Source of the DNA: Phoenicibacter congonensis
GTDB lineage: Bacteria; Actinomycetota; Coriobacteriia; Coriobacteriales; Eggerthellaceae
DNA length: 64,000 nucleotides
Assembly: GCF_900169485.1 (NCBI RefSeq)
Contig: NZ_LT821227.1
Span: forward strand, 186,001-250,000
Direction: 5' to 3'
Part shown: positions 44,481-53,632 of the stretch, piece by piece
How the letters are laid out: each line of letters opens with the position of its first letter
Numbering within the stretch: the first letter of the stretch is position 1
Made by a program: the position numbers and the translations under genes
The notes under the pieces: generated by a model
The model's input: only the letters and a program-made list of their open reading frames with translations
Database searches by the model: none
What the model was told of the DNA's origin: nothing

Positions 44481-46775
44481 ATGCAAACTGAATCTATAAC
44501 AAATCGACCCATCGTTGAAGATCCTGACGTTTTGTTTGAGGAGCTAAAGGCTCTCTGTGCAGAATATATGGAAAGCACCGACCTCGACACCCTGACTGAG
44601 GCCTACCACTTTGCAACAAAAATGCATGGAGACCAAAAAAGAAAAAGTGGAGAGCCCTATATAACACATCCTCTCTCAGTAGCAAAAATTCTTGCTGAAC
44701 TCAGAATGGACATCGAAACTGTGGTTGCAGGAATTCTGCACGACACGGTAGAGGACACGCGTGCATCAAAAGAAGATGTCGCCAAACAGTTCGGTCAAGA
44801 TGTCGCAAACCTTGTTGACGGAGTGACAAAAATCACCCAAATCGAAGTGAAAAATCTCACTGACGAGCAAGCTGCAACTATCAGAAAAATGCTTGTTGCA
44901 ATGGGCGAAGACATCCGCGTTATCGTCATCAAACTTGCTGACCGTTTGCACAACATGCGCACAATCAAATCGCTACCTGAAGACCGACGTTTATTCAAAG
45001 CACGTGAAACACTAGAAATTTATGCACCAATCGCCCATCGTTTAGGAATCTCCTCAGTCAAATGGGAGTTAGAAGATTTAGCTTTTTATTGGCTTGAACC
45101 ATCAAAATATAAACAAGTAGAGCGCCTTGTTGCCGATTCTCGAGAAGACCGCGAGGCCTATCTTGAAAACGTTGAAACGCAAATCAAAAACGAACTAGAA
45201 AAAGTTCACATCGACGCACGCATTATGGGTCGTCCAAAGCACTTCTATTCTATTTATCAAAAAATGATGAAGAAGGGTAAAGGATTTTCTGAAATATATG
45301 ACCTCATTGCAGTGCGTTTGATTGTAAATGACATTAAGGACTGCTATGCAGCCCTTGGTGCGATTCACTCATTGTGGTCACCAATTCCAGGTCGATTTAA
45401 AGACTACATCGCAATCCCAAAACACAACATGTATCGCTCCCTTCACACGACAGTTATGGGACCAGCAGGACGCCCGCTCGAAGTGCAAATTCGAACAGAG
45501 GAAATGCATCGTGCGAGCGAATATGGAGTGGCTGCTCATTGGCGCTACAAAGAAGGCGGCGGAAAAGTTTCACCGAGAGATATCGACGCTCAGCTTTCAT
45601 GGTTGCGAGAAATGATTGACTGGTCCGACGAATCAGATGATTCACGTGAATTTTTAAAAGACCTAAAAATCGATTTAGAAGAATCTGACATTTATGTGTT
45701 CACGCCTGATGGTGACGTTAAAACACTTCGTGCAGGGGCAACTCCAGTTGACTTTGCATATGCTGTTCACACCGAAGTTGGCAACAGATGCATAGGTGCA
45801 AAAGTAAATGGAAAAATTGTTCCGCTTTCGCACAAACTTTCAACCGGTGACCGAGTCGAAATTATGACTTCAAAAGTTGCCAACCCGTCTATGGATTGGT
45901 TATCCTTTGTTAAAACTCCTTCTGCAAGAAATAAAATTAGGCAACATTTCTCTAAAATTTCTCGAGATAACGACACAATTCAAGGTCGTGAAAAACTTCT
46001 TTCAGAAATGCGCAAAAACGGCTATGGCTTGAGCAATGCACGCACTGTAAAAGCGCTTCGTCTCGTCGCAGATGACATGGGCTATCCAACGCCAGAAGCA
46101 ATGTTTGTGCAAATTGCAAAGGGAAAAGAAAACTCAGAAACTATAGCTGGCAGACTTCTGCAGATTCTTGTTGAGCGTGCAAAAAAAGAAGAGGAAAAGA
46201 AAGAAACTCCGACAGCAGTTAGCGGTGCATCGATTGATAGACTTGACATGGTCACGAGCGTGAAGCGCCCAAAAAAACACGAGGCACACTCTTCAAACGG
46301 AATAGTCGTTAAGGGAATAGACGATGTTTTAGTGAGACTCTCGCATTGCTGCAATCCTGTTCCAGGAGATGAAATCATTGGATTTGTTACGCGGGGGCGC
46401 GGCGTTTCGGTCCACAGGAAAGACTGTCCAAATGCTACTGATCTAATGAGATCGCCAGAACGAATTATTCCTGTTGAATGGGAGAAAACACGCCCTGATG
46501 CAATTTATAAAGTTGAAGTGTCAATTAACGCTATCGACAGGGTTGGTTTGCTTCTCGATGTGTCTACAGTGTTTGGTGAAATGGGAATCAATGTCACTTC
46601 ATGCACGACTAGCACCAAGCAAGCAAGCATATATAACATGATGCTGGGCTTTGAGGTGACAGAACCCAAAATGATAGACTATGTAATTGACAACTTAAGC
46701 AAGATTGAGGGTGTTTTCGAGGTCACTCGCGCGCTACCTTCAAACAAGTCAAAAAGAAAGAAAAGGAAGCAATAA
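44481..46775 (+). CDS. relA: Bifunctional (p)ppGpp synthetase/hydrolase
   Basis: A 764-residue RelA/SpoT homologue. The hydrolase HD domain is intact (HPLSVAKILAELRMD and GILHDTVEDT), and the synthetase domain has IYDLIAVRLIV, GRFKDYIAIPK, YRSLHTTV and EVQIRTEEMH. TGS (about 395-455, VFTPDGDVKTLRAGATPVDFAYAVH), the zinc-finger region with RLSHCCNPVPGD and a C-terminal ACT domain follow. It makes and destroys the stringent-response alarmone. GAGGAG precedes the ATG, 21 bases after the recJ-recQ gene. Confidence 0.97.
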   Translation: MQTESITNRPIVEDPDVLFEELKALCAEYMESTDLDTLTEAYHFATKMHGDQKRKSGEPYITHPLSVAKILAELRMDIETVVAGILHDTVEDTRASKEDVAKQFGQDVANLVDGVTKITQIEVKNLTDEQAATIRKMLVAMGEDIRVIVIKLADRLHNMRTIKSLPEDRRLFKARETLEIYAPIAHRLGISSVKWELEDLAFYWLEPSKYKQVERLVADSREDREAYLENVETQIKNELEKVHIDARIMGRPKHFYSIYQKMMKKGKGFSEIYDLIAVRLIVNDIKDCYAALGAIHSLWSPIPGRFKDYIAIPKHNMYRSLHTTVMGPAGRPLEVQIRTEEMHRASEYGVAAHWRYKEGGGKVSPRDIDAQLSWLREMIDWSDESDDSREFLKDLKIDLEESDIYVFTPDGDVKTLRAGATPVDFAYAVHTEVGNRCIGAKVNGKIVPLSHKLSTGDRVEIMTSKVANPSMDWLSFVKTPSARNKIRQHFSKISRDNDTIQGREKLLSEMRKNGYGLSNARTVKALRLVADDMGYPTPEAMFVQIAKGKENSETIAGRLLQILVERAKKEEEKKETPTAVSGASIDRLDMVTSVKRPKKHEAHSSNGIVVKGIDDVLVRLSHCCNPVPGDEIIGFVTRGRGVSVHRKDCPNATDLMRSPERIIPVEWEKTRPDAIYKVEVSINAIDRVGLLLDVSTVFGEMGINVTSCTTSTKQASIYNMMLGFEVTEPKMIDYVIDNLSKIEGVFEVTRALPSNKSKRKKRKQ

Positions 46776-47474
46776 ATGTTCGATTTAGGAAGAGTTAATG
46801 TCGTCGAAGGACTATGCGTCGATGTAGAGTGCCTGGTGCTTGGCATTCTCATGAACAACGTTTACATAATTAGCGACGGAAAGGCAACTTTTGTGGTCGA
46901 TCCTTCTTGCGACGCCGACAAAATCATGGATGCATTAAATGGAAGAAAATGCGACGCAATTATCATCACCCACGGTCACTGGGATCACATCGGTGGTGCC
47001 GCTGATTTGAAAGAAATGACCGGCGCAGAAACTATCTGCTATGAAGACGATAAAGAATGGTGCGAAGAAGGCAATGCAACTGGAACTTCTCGCAAGTCAA
47101 AGAGTGTAGAAATCGATCGAACTGTAAAGCACGGAGACGTTATTGAACTCGGTGGCATGAAGTGGAAAGTCATTCACACACCTGGACACACAAAAGGTTC
47201 CATGTGCCTGTTCGACATTCCTCAGCATGGGAACCATCCAGACGGGCTTCCTGTTTTAATTGCTGGTGACACACTTTTCCTTGGAAGCACAGGCAGAACT
47301 GACTTTGAAGGCGGAAGTGATGATGACATGCGTGCTTCAATTAAAAAGCTCGCAGCTCTTCCAGATGACACAGTTGTTCTTCCAGGTCACCGTTCTATAA
47401 CAAACATAAAAACTGAACGCAGAGCAACTTTCTGGCGATGGGGAGCTGAACCAAAGCCAGACTTTGTGAAATAA
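46776..47474 (+). CDS. Metallo-beta-lactamase-fold hydrolase (glyoxalase II-like)
   Basis: A 232-residue protein with the zinc-binding THGHWDHIGG (about 68-77), HTPGHTKGSMCLF, AGDTLFLGSTGRTDFEGG and VLPGHRS. This is the YcbL/GloB-type arrangement. Substrates of this group vary (S-lactoylglutathione and other thioesters). The ATG follows the relA stop with no gap, with GGAAGC as ribosome site, a RelA-adjacent position common in Gram-positive bacteria (where D-Tyr-tRNA deacylase may lie between). Confidence 0.9.
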   Translation: MFDLGRVNVVEGLCVDVECLVLGILMNNVYIISDGKATFVVDPSCDADKIMDALNGRKCDAIIITHGHWDHIGGAADLKEMTGAETICYEDDKEWCEEGNATGTSRKSKSVEIDRTVKHGDVIELGGMKWKVIHTPGHTKGSMCLFDIPQHGNHPDGLPVLIAGDTLFLGSTGRTDFEGGSDDDMRASIKKLAALPDDTVVLPGHRSITNIKTERRATFWRWGAEPKPDFVK

Positions 47475-47502
47475 AAACTGCTTCATTAATTTAGAAAATC
47501 AT

Positions 47503-47538
47503 CCTTTGTGTTCCCATCTATGGCTGGGAACACAAAGG
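47503..47538. repeat. 14-bp perfect hairpin upstream of galE
   Basis: CCTTTGTGTTCCCA (47503-47516) and its exact complement (47525-47538) flank an 8-base loop. It lies in the 96-base gap before galE. No T-run follows on either strand, so it is not a typical intrinsic terminator; it could be one that lacks a U-tract or a leader hairpin. Confidence 0.7.
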
Positions 47539-47570
47539 CGCGGTTACAGTCGAAGAAATAGGAACGAATT

Positions 47571-48662
47571 ATGAACAAATCACTTGCTAAAGAAAACTCA
47601 GAACTCACAATTCTTGTAACTGGCGGAGCAGGGTTTATTGGATCGCACACCTGCGTTGAACTGTTAGAACAAAATTTTAAAGTGGTGATTGTTGATGATC
47701 TGAGCAACGCAAGCAAAATTGCTGTTGACCGAATCAGACAAATTGTTGGCATTGCAAAAGATTCTCCACGTCTTAAGTTTTATCAAGAGTCAGTTCTTGA
47801 TGCGCGTGCGTTAGAGAAGATATTCGAAGAAAATGAAATTGACGCAATCATTCATTTTGCGGCATTTAAAGCCGTGGGAGAGTCAGTAGAGAAGCCTCTC
47901 GAATATTATCAAAACAATTTGGGTGGTGCATTAACAGTGCTTCTAACTGCAAAAAAACATGGAGTTAAGAACTTCGTGTTCAGTTCTAGTGCGACAGTAT
48001 ATGGTGAACCTGACAGCGTTCCGCTGTTTGAAACTTCTCCAAAACACGACGCAACAAATCCATATGGTTGGACAAAAACCATGAACGAGCAAATCCTCAT
48101 GGACACTGCGAAAAGTGATGAAGAATGGAACATTGTTCTGCTTCGTTATTTCAACCCCATTGGAGCCCATGAGAGCGGTCTCATTGGAGAAGACCCACAA
48201 GGTATTCCGAACAACCTTGTCCCCTATGTCGCAAAAGTTGCTGTTGGAGCACTTGACAGCGTTGGTATTTTTGGTGATGACTATCCAACACCTGACGGAA
48301 CGGGCGTGCGCGACTACATACACGTCGTTGACCTCGCAAAAGGCCATGTTAGCGTGCTAGCCTGGATGGGTGGGAAATGCGGAACAGACGCTGGGCACGA
48401 TCGACGTGGTTGTGAAGTTTTCAACTTGGGAACAGGCAAAGGATCAAGCGTTCTTGAAGTCATCCATGCTTTTGAAAAGGCTTGCGGCCACGAAATTAAA
48501 TATGAAATCAAACCTAGGCGCGCTGGTGACATCGCAATAAATTATGCAAATGCCGACAAAGCCAAAAAAGAGTTTGGCTGGGTTGCAGAAAAAAACCTAA
48601 ATGACATGTGCATAGACTCATGGAATTGGCAATCCAAAAATCCTAACGGTTATTGTGAATAA
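47571..48662 (+). CDS. galE: UDP-glucose 4-epimerase
   Basis: A 363-residue short-chain dehydrogenase/reductase-type epimerase that interconverts UDP-glucose and UDP-galactose. The NAD-binding TGGAGFIGSH is near residue 16, with the catalytic YxxxK as NPYGWTKTMNE, the serine in FVFSSSATVYG, and substrate-binding GVRDYIHVVDLA. An 18-residue N-terminal extension precedes the usual start. AGGAAC precedes the ATG. A terminator follows at 48676. Confidence 0.94.
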   Translation: MNKSLAKENSELTILVTGGAGFIGSHTCVELLEQNFKVVIVDDLSNASKIAVDRIRQIVGIAKDSPRLKFYQESVLDARALEKIFEENEIDAIIHFAAFKAVGESVEKPLEYYQNNLGGALTVLLTAKKHGVKNFVFSSSATVYGEPDSVPLFETSPKHDATNPYGWTKTMNEQILMDTAKSDEEWNIVLLRYFNPIGAHESGLIGEDPQGIPNNLVPYVAKVAVGALDSVGIFGDDYPTPDGTGVRDYIHVVDLAKGHVSVLAWMGGKCGTDAGHDRRGCEVFNLGTGKGSSVLEVIHAFEKACGHEIKYEIKPRRAGDIAINYANADKAKKEFGWVAEKNLNDMCIDSWNWQSKNPNGYCE

Positions 48663-48675
48663 ACAAAAGCAAGAA

Positions 48676-48702
48676 AGGCTTCGCTAAGAAGCCTTCTTTT
48701 TG
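48676..48702 (+). terminator. Intrinsic terminator of galE
   Basis: AAGGCTTC and GAAGCCTT pair around GCTAA, followed by CTTTTT. It begins 14 bases after the galE stop. Confidence 0.92.
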
Positions 48703-48722
48703 CTACAAACAGCAATTCACGC

Positions 48723-48728
48723 TATAAT
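48723..48728 (+). promoter_or_regulatory. -10 box (TATAAT) of tRNA-Gly
   Basis: A perfect TATAAT 24 bases before the tRNA 5' end, right after the galE terminator. Confidence 0.55.
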
Positions 48729-48752
48729 GATTTAGTCTTAAAGACATTCTTC

Positions 48753-48826
48753 GCGGGTGTAGTTCAATGGTAGAACACGAGCTTCCCAAGCTTGCGACGC
48801 GGGTTCGATTCCCGTCACCCGCTCCA
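48753..48826 (+). tRNA. tRNA-Gly (anticodon CCC)
   Basis: A 74-base cloverleaf: acceptor GCGGGTG/CACCCGC, anticodon arm CGAGC-TTCCCAA-GCTTG giving anticodon CCC, T arm GGTTCGATTCC and encoded CCA. It stands alone, followed by 143 bases without a recognisable feature before the convergent response regulator. Confidence 0.95.
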
Positions 48827-48969
48827 TTCTATAAGGAATAAATCCACGCTATATTTTGTCTCAAAAAGTCTGCGAATGACGAGTGCAGTTGATTCTATTC
48901 TCTCATTTATCGCTGGTTTCAGCTTTCAAGGGAGAAGCTGGAAAGCAAAGAAAAACAGTGAGTTTTCTC

Positions 48970-49614
48970 TCATTTGCTGTCCTCGTTGCTAAGCTCTTGA
49001 GTCCTTCGTGGAATAATTAGACCTTGCGAAACAGCATGAACCGCCAAACGCAAAATGCTGTCATATCCTGTCTTAGCAAGTATCTCTGAAATGTAGCGCT
49101 TTACCGTGCTTTCACTCATGTAAAGCGCAGCTGCAACTTCCTTTCGAGATTTAGCTTCGCAAACGAGTCTCAATATGTTTATTTCTGTTGGAGTCAACAA
49201 CGCTGCGCTAGAAAGAATGTTCTTTTTTTCGTTTGGAAATGTTGAATAGCCGTTCATAGTTGAGCGTATCACGCCAATTAGCTCTTCTGTCCCAACATTT
49301 TTATAAACAAAACTATGTGCCCCAGCTGCTTTAGCCCCTTCTATAAACGTTATCTCCGGCATTCCCGTCATAATTACGACCTTAACATCAGGATAGTCTT
49401 CTCGAATTCGCTTAGCGCATTCAATTCCAATTTCTCCATCCTCAGAACATACATCAAGCAAGGCAAGGTTCGCATCTGTGCTATCCAGCACTCTAAGCCC
49501 AGCGGATGCGTCTGGCACAGCAGCAACGACCTCCATATCCTCCTGTAAATTTAGTGTACAAGCAAGCGTTTCTCTCAAAATAACTTGATCTTCTGCCAGA
49601 AGAATCTTAATCAT
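48970..49614 (-). CDS. NarL/LuxR-family response regulator
   Basis: A 214-residue regulator. The receiver domain (about 1-120) has LLAEDQ, the phospho-acceptor region ALLDVCSEDGEIG and VIMTGMP. The LuxR HTH (about 135-200) contains LTPTEINILRLVCEAKSRKEVAAAL and STVKRYISEI. GAGGTGG precedes the ATG. It lies 23 bases after the histidine kinase gene in the same direction and is its natural partner. Confidence 0.93.
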   Translation of the reverse strand: MIKILLAEDQVILRETLACTLNLQEDMEVVAAVPDASAGLRVLDSTDANLALLDVCSEDGEIGIECAKRIREDYPDVKVVIMTGMPEITFIEGAKAAGAHSFVYKNVGTEELIGVIRSTMNGYSTFPNEKKNILSSAALLTPTEINILRLVCEAKSRKEVAAALYMSESTVKRYISEILAKTGYDSILRLAVHAVSQGLIIPRRTQELSNEDSK

Positions 49615-49637
49615 TCGACCACCTCGTTTGCTAGAAG

Positions 49638-51065
49638 TTAAACTACTACTGTAAATGGACTAAGAGAAGAAATTTCGAAACTCCCTCCAACAGATTTGAC
49701 AATCGATCTCATTTGTTGAATCCCTGTGCCTTCGAAGACTGCCTCCCCAGAAAAATTCCCATCACTATAAATTGATACCGAAATAAAATTTTCTTCTTTC
49801 ATTATTTCAACATAAACGTTTTTTGCATTAGCATGTTTGAGTGCATTAAGAGATGATTCTCTAACTATTGCCACAAATACAGGAAATGAAGGATTCTCCC
49901 TAGGAAAATTGCCTGACAGGTGAATTGAAACATTCACCAAAGAAAAGGCATCTATGAGCAATGACAAAGCATCTCCATGTTGATCCTCATGCTCGCTAAA
50001 CGAAGATTTGATGCTTGTAACTAATTGCGATATTCTTTCCACAGCTTGAGGATTGTCGATACCCGATTCTAAATAACGATGCAAAATGCTCATCCGATGC
50101 CCAATCTCTTCATGAACTCGTAGTTTTAGTTCATTTTCAGCATCTCTTTGAGCCGTCAATTCAATTTCTTGAAGAGCTTCTTTCAATTGAACATTAGAGG
50201 CTTCAAGCTCTAGGTTTGCATGACGGATAGATTCATTTAGTTCTTCTTGTTCAGTTACATCAACAGCCACGATTTGGACCGCTTTAACCCCGTGTAGCGT
50301 AACTTCTCTTCTCATAAACTGACGAATTTCCCCAGGAGCAACACGCATAGTCAACGATTGAGAATCCCTATTAAGCCTGATTCCATATTCATTTAGAGCG
50401 CAATTTATCATATCGTCCCAAACGTTAGTCTCAACAAAGAGATGACCTTTGATGCCAAGATTTATGAGAGTTCTCCTCATGGTGTCGTTCATGAGCAAAG
50501 TTCCTTTTCTCTTCGAGGAATAAAGAACCCCTTCAGGCAGTTTTTTAATCGCTTCTCCTGGAGACAGGCGAGATAAATGAAGCGATTGCCTCTTGAACCC
50601 CAGAGCAAGCGACGATGAAATGCGAAAAATAAAAAATGAACAATCCATAAATAGTAAAACCCAGCTATATGAATAACAAAGAGCAATAACGGGGGGCGTG
50701 CACATTAACACCATAACAAGCTCTAAACTCATAATTGGTTTCTTGTGTTTAATTGCAAGGAAAGCACCGAAAGAGAAAATGACCAAATTTAACCAGAGAA
50801 GAGGTTCGATTGGAACCGAAAACAACTTGATTCGGTAAAGAATTTCTCCATAGTTAAAATGAGCAGAATTTGCTACAGCACAAGCTAACACCAAATGAAA
50901 CGCTAATAGAAATTCATATAAGACAACCCCCGATAAGCGGTCATCAGTTTCACAAAAAGCAGTCTGAAGTGCATAATACGTTTGCCCAAAAGCGGCGATA
51001 TAGAAAAAAATGGTCAGAAGAATGAGAGTTGTCTCATTTAAGGAAAACAAAAATTCCAAAATCAC
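49638..51065 (-). CDS. Membrane sensor histidine kinase (NarX/DegS-like)
   Basis: A 475-residue kinase. About five to six TM segments (residues 10-160) form the sensor, followed by a PAS-like region (about 170-270) and a coiled coil. The dimerisation helix has the H-box LRVHEEIGHRMSILHRYL, and the ATPase domain has the N-box VRESSLNALKHANAKN, a modified G1 (SDGNFSG) and G2 GTGIQQMRSIV. GTG start at 51065 with GAGGGG upstream. It sits between the response regulator gene and a large membrane protein gene, all in one direction. Confidence 0.88.
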   Translation of the reverse strand: MILEFLFSLNETTLILLTIFFYIAAFGQTYYALQTAFCETDDRLSGVVLYEFLLAFHLVLACAVANSAHFNYGEILYRIKLFSVPIEPLLWLNLVIFSFGAFLAIKHKKPIMSLELVMVLMCTPPVIALCYSYSWVLLFMDCSFFIFRISSSLALGFKRQSLHLSRLSPGEAIKKLPEGVLYSSKRKGTLLMNDTMRRTLINLGIKGHLFVETNVWDDMINCALNEYGIRLNRDSQSLTMRVAPGEIRQFMRREVTLHGVKAVQIVAVDVTEQEELNESIRHANLELEASNVQLKEALQEIELTAQRDAENELKLRVHEEIGHRMSILHRYLESGIDNPQAVERISQLVTSIKSSFSEHEDQHGDALSLLIDAFSLVNVSIHLSGNFPRENPSFPVFVAIVRESSLNALKHANAKNVYVEIMKEENFISVSIYSDGNFSGEAVFEGTGIQQMRSIVKSVGGSFEISSLSPFTVVV

Positions 51066-51191
51066 TCACCCCTCATTTTTTTATCAGCACTACAAAAAGT
51101 AGAATCATTTATTTTGCCATCGCAACAAGTAACATCTTTTCCTCCTGATTCCACATGTCCAGCAACCGTCACAATCTGTGAAATATCAATG

Positions 51192-52964
51192 TCATTTAGA
51201 AGAGATGAAGGCATTTTTGAGAATGACGATAACTTCATGTTCTTCTTCCGTCACCTCTATAAAAACATGAGCGGCTTTGAGCTGAACCGTCAATAATTGG
51301 AAACTCCTCGCTAAGTTATTTGAGCAAGCACTAGAGAAAGTCTCAAACGCAAGTCTGAGTTCTATATCATTTGCCTGTCGCTGTTTAATAAAAATCATTA
51401 AAGCAGAAACTTTTGCATCGAAAGCAAGACGCGAAAAACCATAAATGAAATCGTATATAAAAGTGACTTTTTCTACTGGTAGCGACTCATTAATTTCTAC
51501 AAAAGCAGCACTGTCTATTCCAAGAGAACTGAAATCAGATGTTATTTCATGAAGAAGAAGTTGCATTTGGCCAAGATTAAAAACATGATCTTTATGTGCG
51601 GAAATTACGAGATTTCCTTTACGCTTGCAATATGCTGTCAAGAACTTCACCTGCTCAAGAACTTCTCTTCTTCTCTGTATATCGTCGGGACTATCACTTG
51701 CGGGCAAGTTCTTGACCAATTCCTCAATCTTTAAAAAAATGTCATGTAACGAACGCTCTATAGCAGAAACTAATGACTGTTTGCAGTCATTCAAGGCAAG
51801 CAACTTTCTTGTCGCTTGTGCACGTTCTAGAACTTCCTTGTGCAAATAAAGCTGGTTTTGTTTGGCCTTTAATTCTTGACGCCGCTTGTTTATAGCCCCA
51901 ACATCAATAGTTGATACAGCAGTTCCGCCAGCAATAGGAAATGATCTAATCATAATGTTCGAATTATTGTTGTCTAAACAGGAAGTGATTGAATCTGAAG
52001 AAGCCAGCGCGGAAACAACATTTTCTGAAACAACGGGTGAGACATCTGCTTCTTTAGTTGAGAACTGCATTTTTTTATCTTTCGAAAATAGCTTTACATT
52101 AAAAGGAAGTGCATAAAAAGCTTCGTCATAATGCAAATAGGAAGGAAAAATTCCGAAATCAAGAGATAGCTCGATGGCTACTAAAACTAGAACAGAATAA
52201 ACAAGCGCAATGTTGGTTTTAAAAAGAAAGTATTGTCTGAAAACATAAAGAAAACAATAGGAAACAGCAACAATGGCAATTATTGTTATCGGAATAAAAG
52301 CAGGTCGAAGTCGATTTTTTGACGCTGGTACAATCAATACAAAAAACGACCCATATAAACCTAATATCCAAAACAAGACTAACCAATAACCCCAGTTATA
52401 GGAATAATTCCCCGACCATCCAACATCAGCGAAATTAAAGTCAAAAACCTGTTGATGAAAATTGTTGGTTAGAATAAAAAATACCAATGCAATGCTAATG
52501 AAAAGAACAACTTTTCGTGAAACCAACCCTGCCACAGTGTTTTCAACACACACAGCGCGAAGCGAGCTTGAAAAGCAAAGCGCTGGAACAAAAATCATTG
52601 GTACGTAATAGAGATACCAGCAAATTGATGAAAACAGGTCGTTTCGGCTTGGATATTTTATTAACACAAGCAGCATCCACATCGCAAGAAGTCCAGCTAT
52701 AGCAACGAAACGTCGCCGTATATAGGCATCAGGACAACGAGCTGCAATAGAAAAAGCCCAAAAAGAAAAGAGTGGTCCCATTAAGAGCATCAATCCTGAA
52801 GTGCTTGAAGAGCCAGTCCCCATAACAGTAAATTCAGGATTATCAAAAGGCAATAGAATTTGAAAGCTCACGAGCGAGATAAAAATGAGCAGGCCTACGC
52901 ACCCCGCAACGGTTAGTACTTTTCTCTTAAAACCAGCAAGTCGGTGTGCAAAAAACTCGCCCAT
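51192..52964 (-). CDS. Polytopic membrane protein with degenerate kinase-like C-terminus
   Basis: A 590-residue protein. Residues 1-280 carry about eight TM segments, like a membrane sensor. The cytoplasmic half (about 330-590) has a linker and helix KRRQELKAKQNQLYLHKEVLE, a dimerisation-like helix with IERSLHDIFLKIEEL, and a C-terminal region of kinase size with no recognisable N-box or G-boxes. It looks like a sensor kinase that has lost ATP binding. GGAGGG precedes the ATG. It is the first gene of a three-gene run with a real kinase and a response regulator, so it may act as their co-sensor. Confidence 0.75.
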   Translation of the reverse strand: MGEFFAHRLAGFKRKVLTVAGCVGLLIFISLVSFQILLPFDNPEFTVMGTGSSSTSGLMLLMGPLFSFWAFSIAARCPDAYIRRRFVAIAGLLAMWMLLVLIKYPSRNDLFSSICWYLYYVPMIFVPALCFSSSLRAVCVENTVAGLVSRKVVLFISIALVFFILTNNFHQQVFDFNFADVGWSGNYSYNWGYWLVLFWILGLYGSFFVLIVPASKNRLRPAFIPITIIAIVAVSYCFLYVFRQYFLFKTNIALVYSVLVLVAIELSLDFGIFPSYLHYDEAFYALPFNVKLFSKDKKMQFSTKEADVSPVVSENVVSALASSDSITSCLDNNNSNIMIRSFPIAGGTAVSTIDVGAINKRRQELKAKQNQLYLHKEVLERAQATRKLLALNDCKQSLVSAIERSLHDIFLKIEELVKNLPASDSPDDIQRRREVLEQVKFLTAYCKRKGNLVISAHKDHVFNLGQMQLLLHEITSDFSSLGIDSAAFVEINESLPVEKVTFIYDFIYGFSRLAFDAKVSALMIFIKQRQANDIELRLAFETFSSACSNNLARSFQLLTVQLKAAHVFIEVTEEEHEVIVILKNAFISSK

Positions 52965-52996
52965 AACCCTCCATAACCTTAATAATTAAATATTGA

Positions 52997-53632
52997 CTAA
53001 TTGGTTAGAAAGTCCTCTGTAACAAAGTAGTCAAGTTTTAAATCATTTTTATCTATTGGGACGTCGTTAACTTTTTGGACCTCAAAAGCAACTCCAATTT
53101 TTGGAATATAAGAGGGAAGTCTGCGCAGATAGCGGTCATAGAAACCTCCTCCATAGCCCAAACGATTAAGCATGTTATCGAATGCTACTACTGGGCAAAT
53201 AATCAAATCTATTGCTTCAGGTGCAACGACTTCAAAATCGTCAATTGAAAACTTGTCAAGTTGACTAAACTGCGTGTCATAACTTGTAAATTCCATGTGG
53301 CCCTTCTCGTCATTAACAATAAAAGGCTTGCAAACATTTATGTCAAATACTTTAGCAGAGTTTACAAATTCTGATAGATCAACCTCTCCTTCCATCGCGT
53401 CATAAACCGCAATAGTTAGATGGCTAAATCCCCCGGAATTTAAGTCTGACTTCATTTGTAAATCAAGACAACTTGCATCTAGTTTGGGGTTAGTTAGAAA
53501 CTGACTTGAAAGCGACTCGCATATTTTTGAACTAAAAGAAGCAACTTGCTCCCTCGTAAGCGCATTTCTGCGCTTGAGAACAAGTTGCCTTAACTCCGTT
53601 TTTCTATTTTTAATAGCCTCGTTATTTTGCAA
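52997..53632 (-). CDS. 5-formyltetrahydrofolate cyclo-ligase
   Basis: A 211-residue enzyme of the 5-FCL/YgfA family, converting 5-formyl-THF to methenyl-THF with ATP. The N-terminal [16 protein letters not shown] and the family signature [16 protein letters not shown] (about 160-175) are present. The TTG start at 53632 lies inside the 3' end of leuS (11-base overlap) and has no good ribosome site, so coupled translation from leuS is likely. No nearer ATG fits. Confidence 0.9.
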   Translation of the reverse strand: MQNNEAIKNRKTELRQLVLKRRNALTREQVASFSSKICESLSSQFLTNPKLDASCLDLQMKSDLNSGGFSHLTIAVYDAMEGEVDLSEFVNSAKVFDINVCKPFIVNDEKGHMEFTSYDTQFSQLDKFSIDDFEVVAPEAIDLIICPVVAFDNMLNRLGYGGGFYDRYLRRLPSYIPKIGVAFEVQKVNDVPIDKNDLKLDYFVTEDFLTN

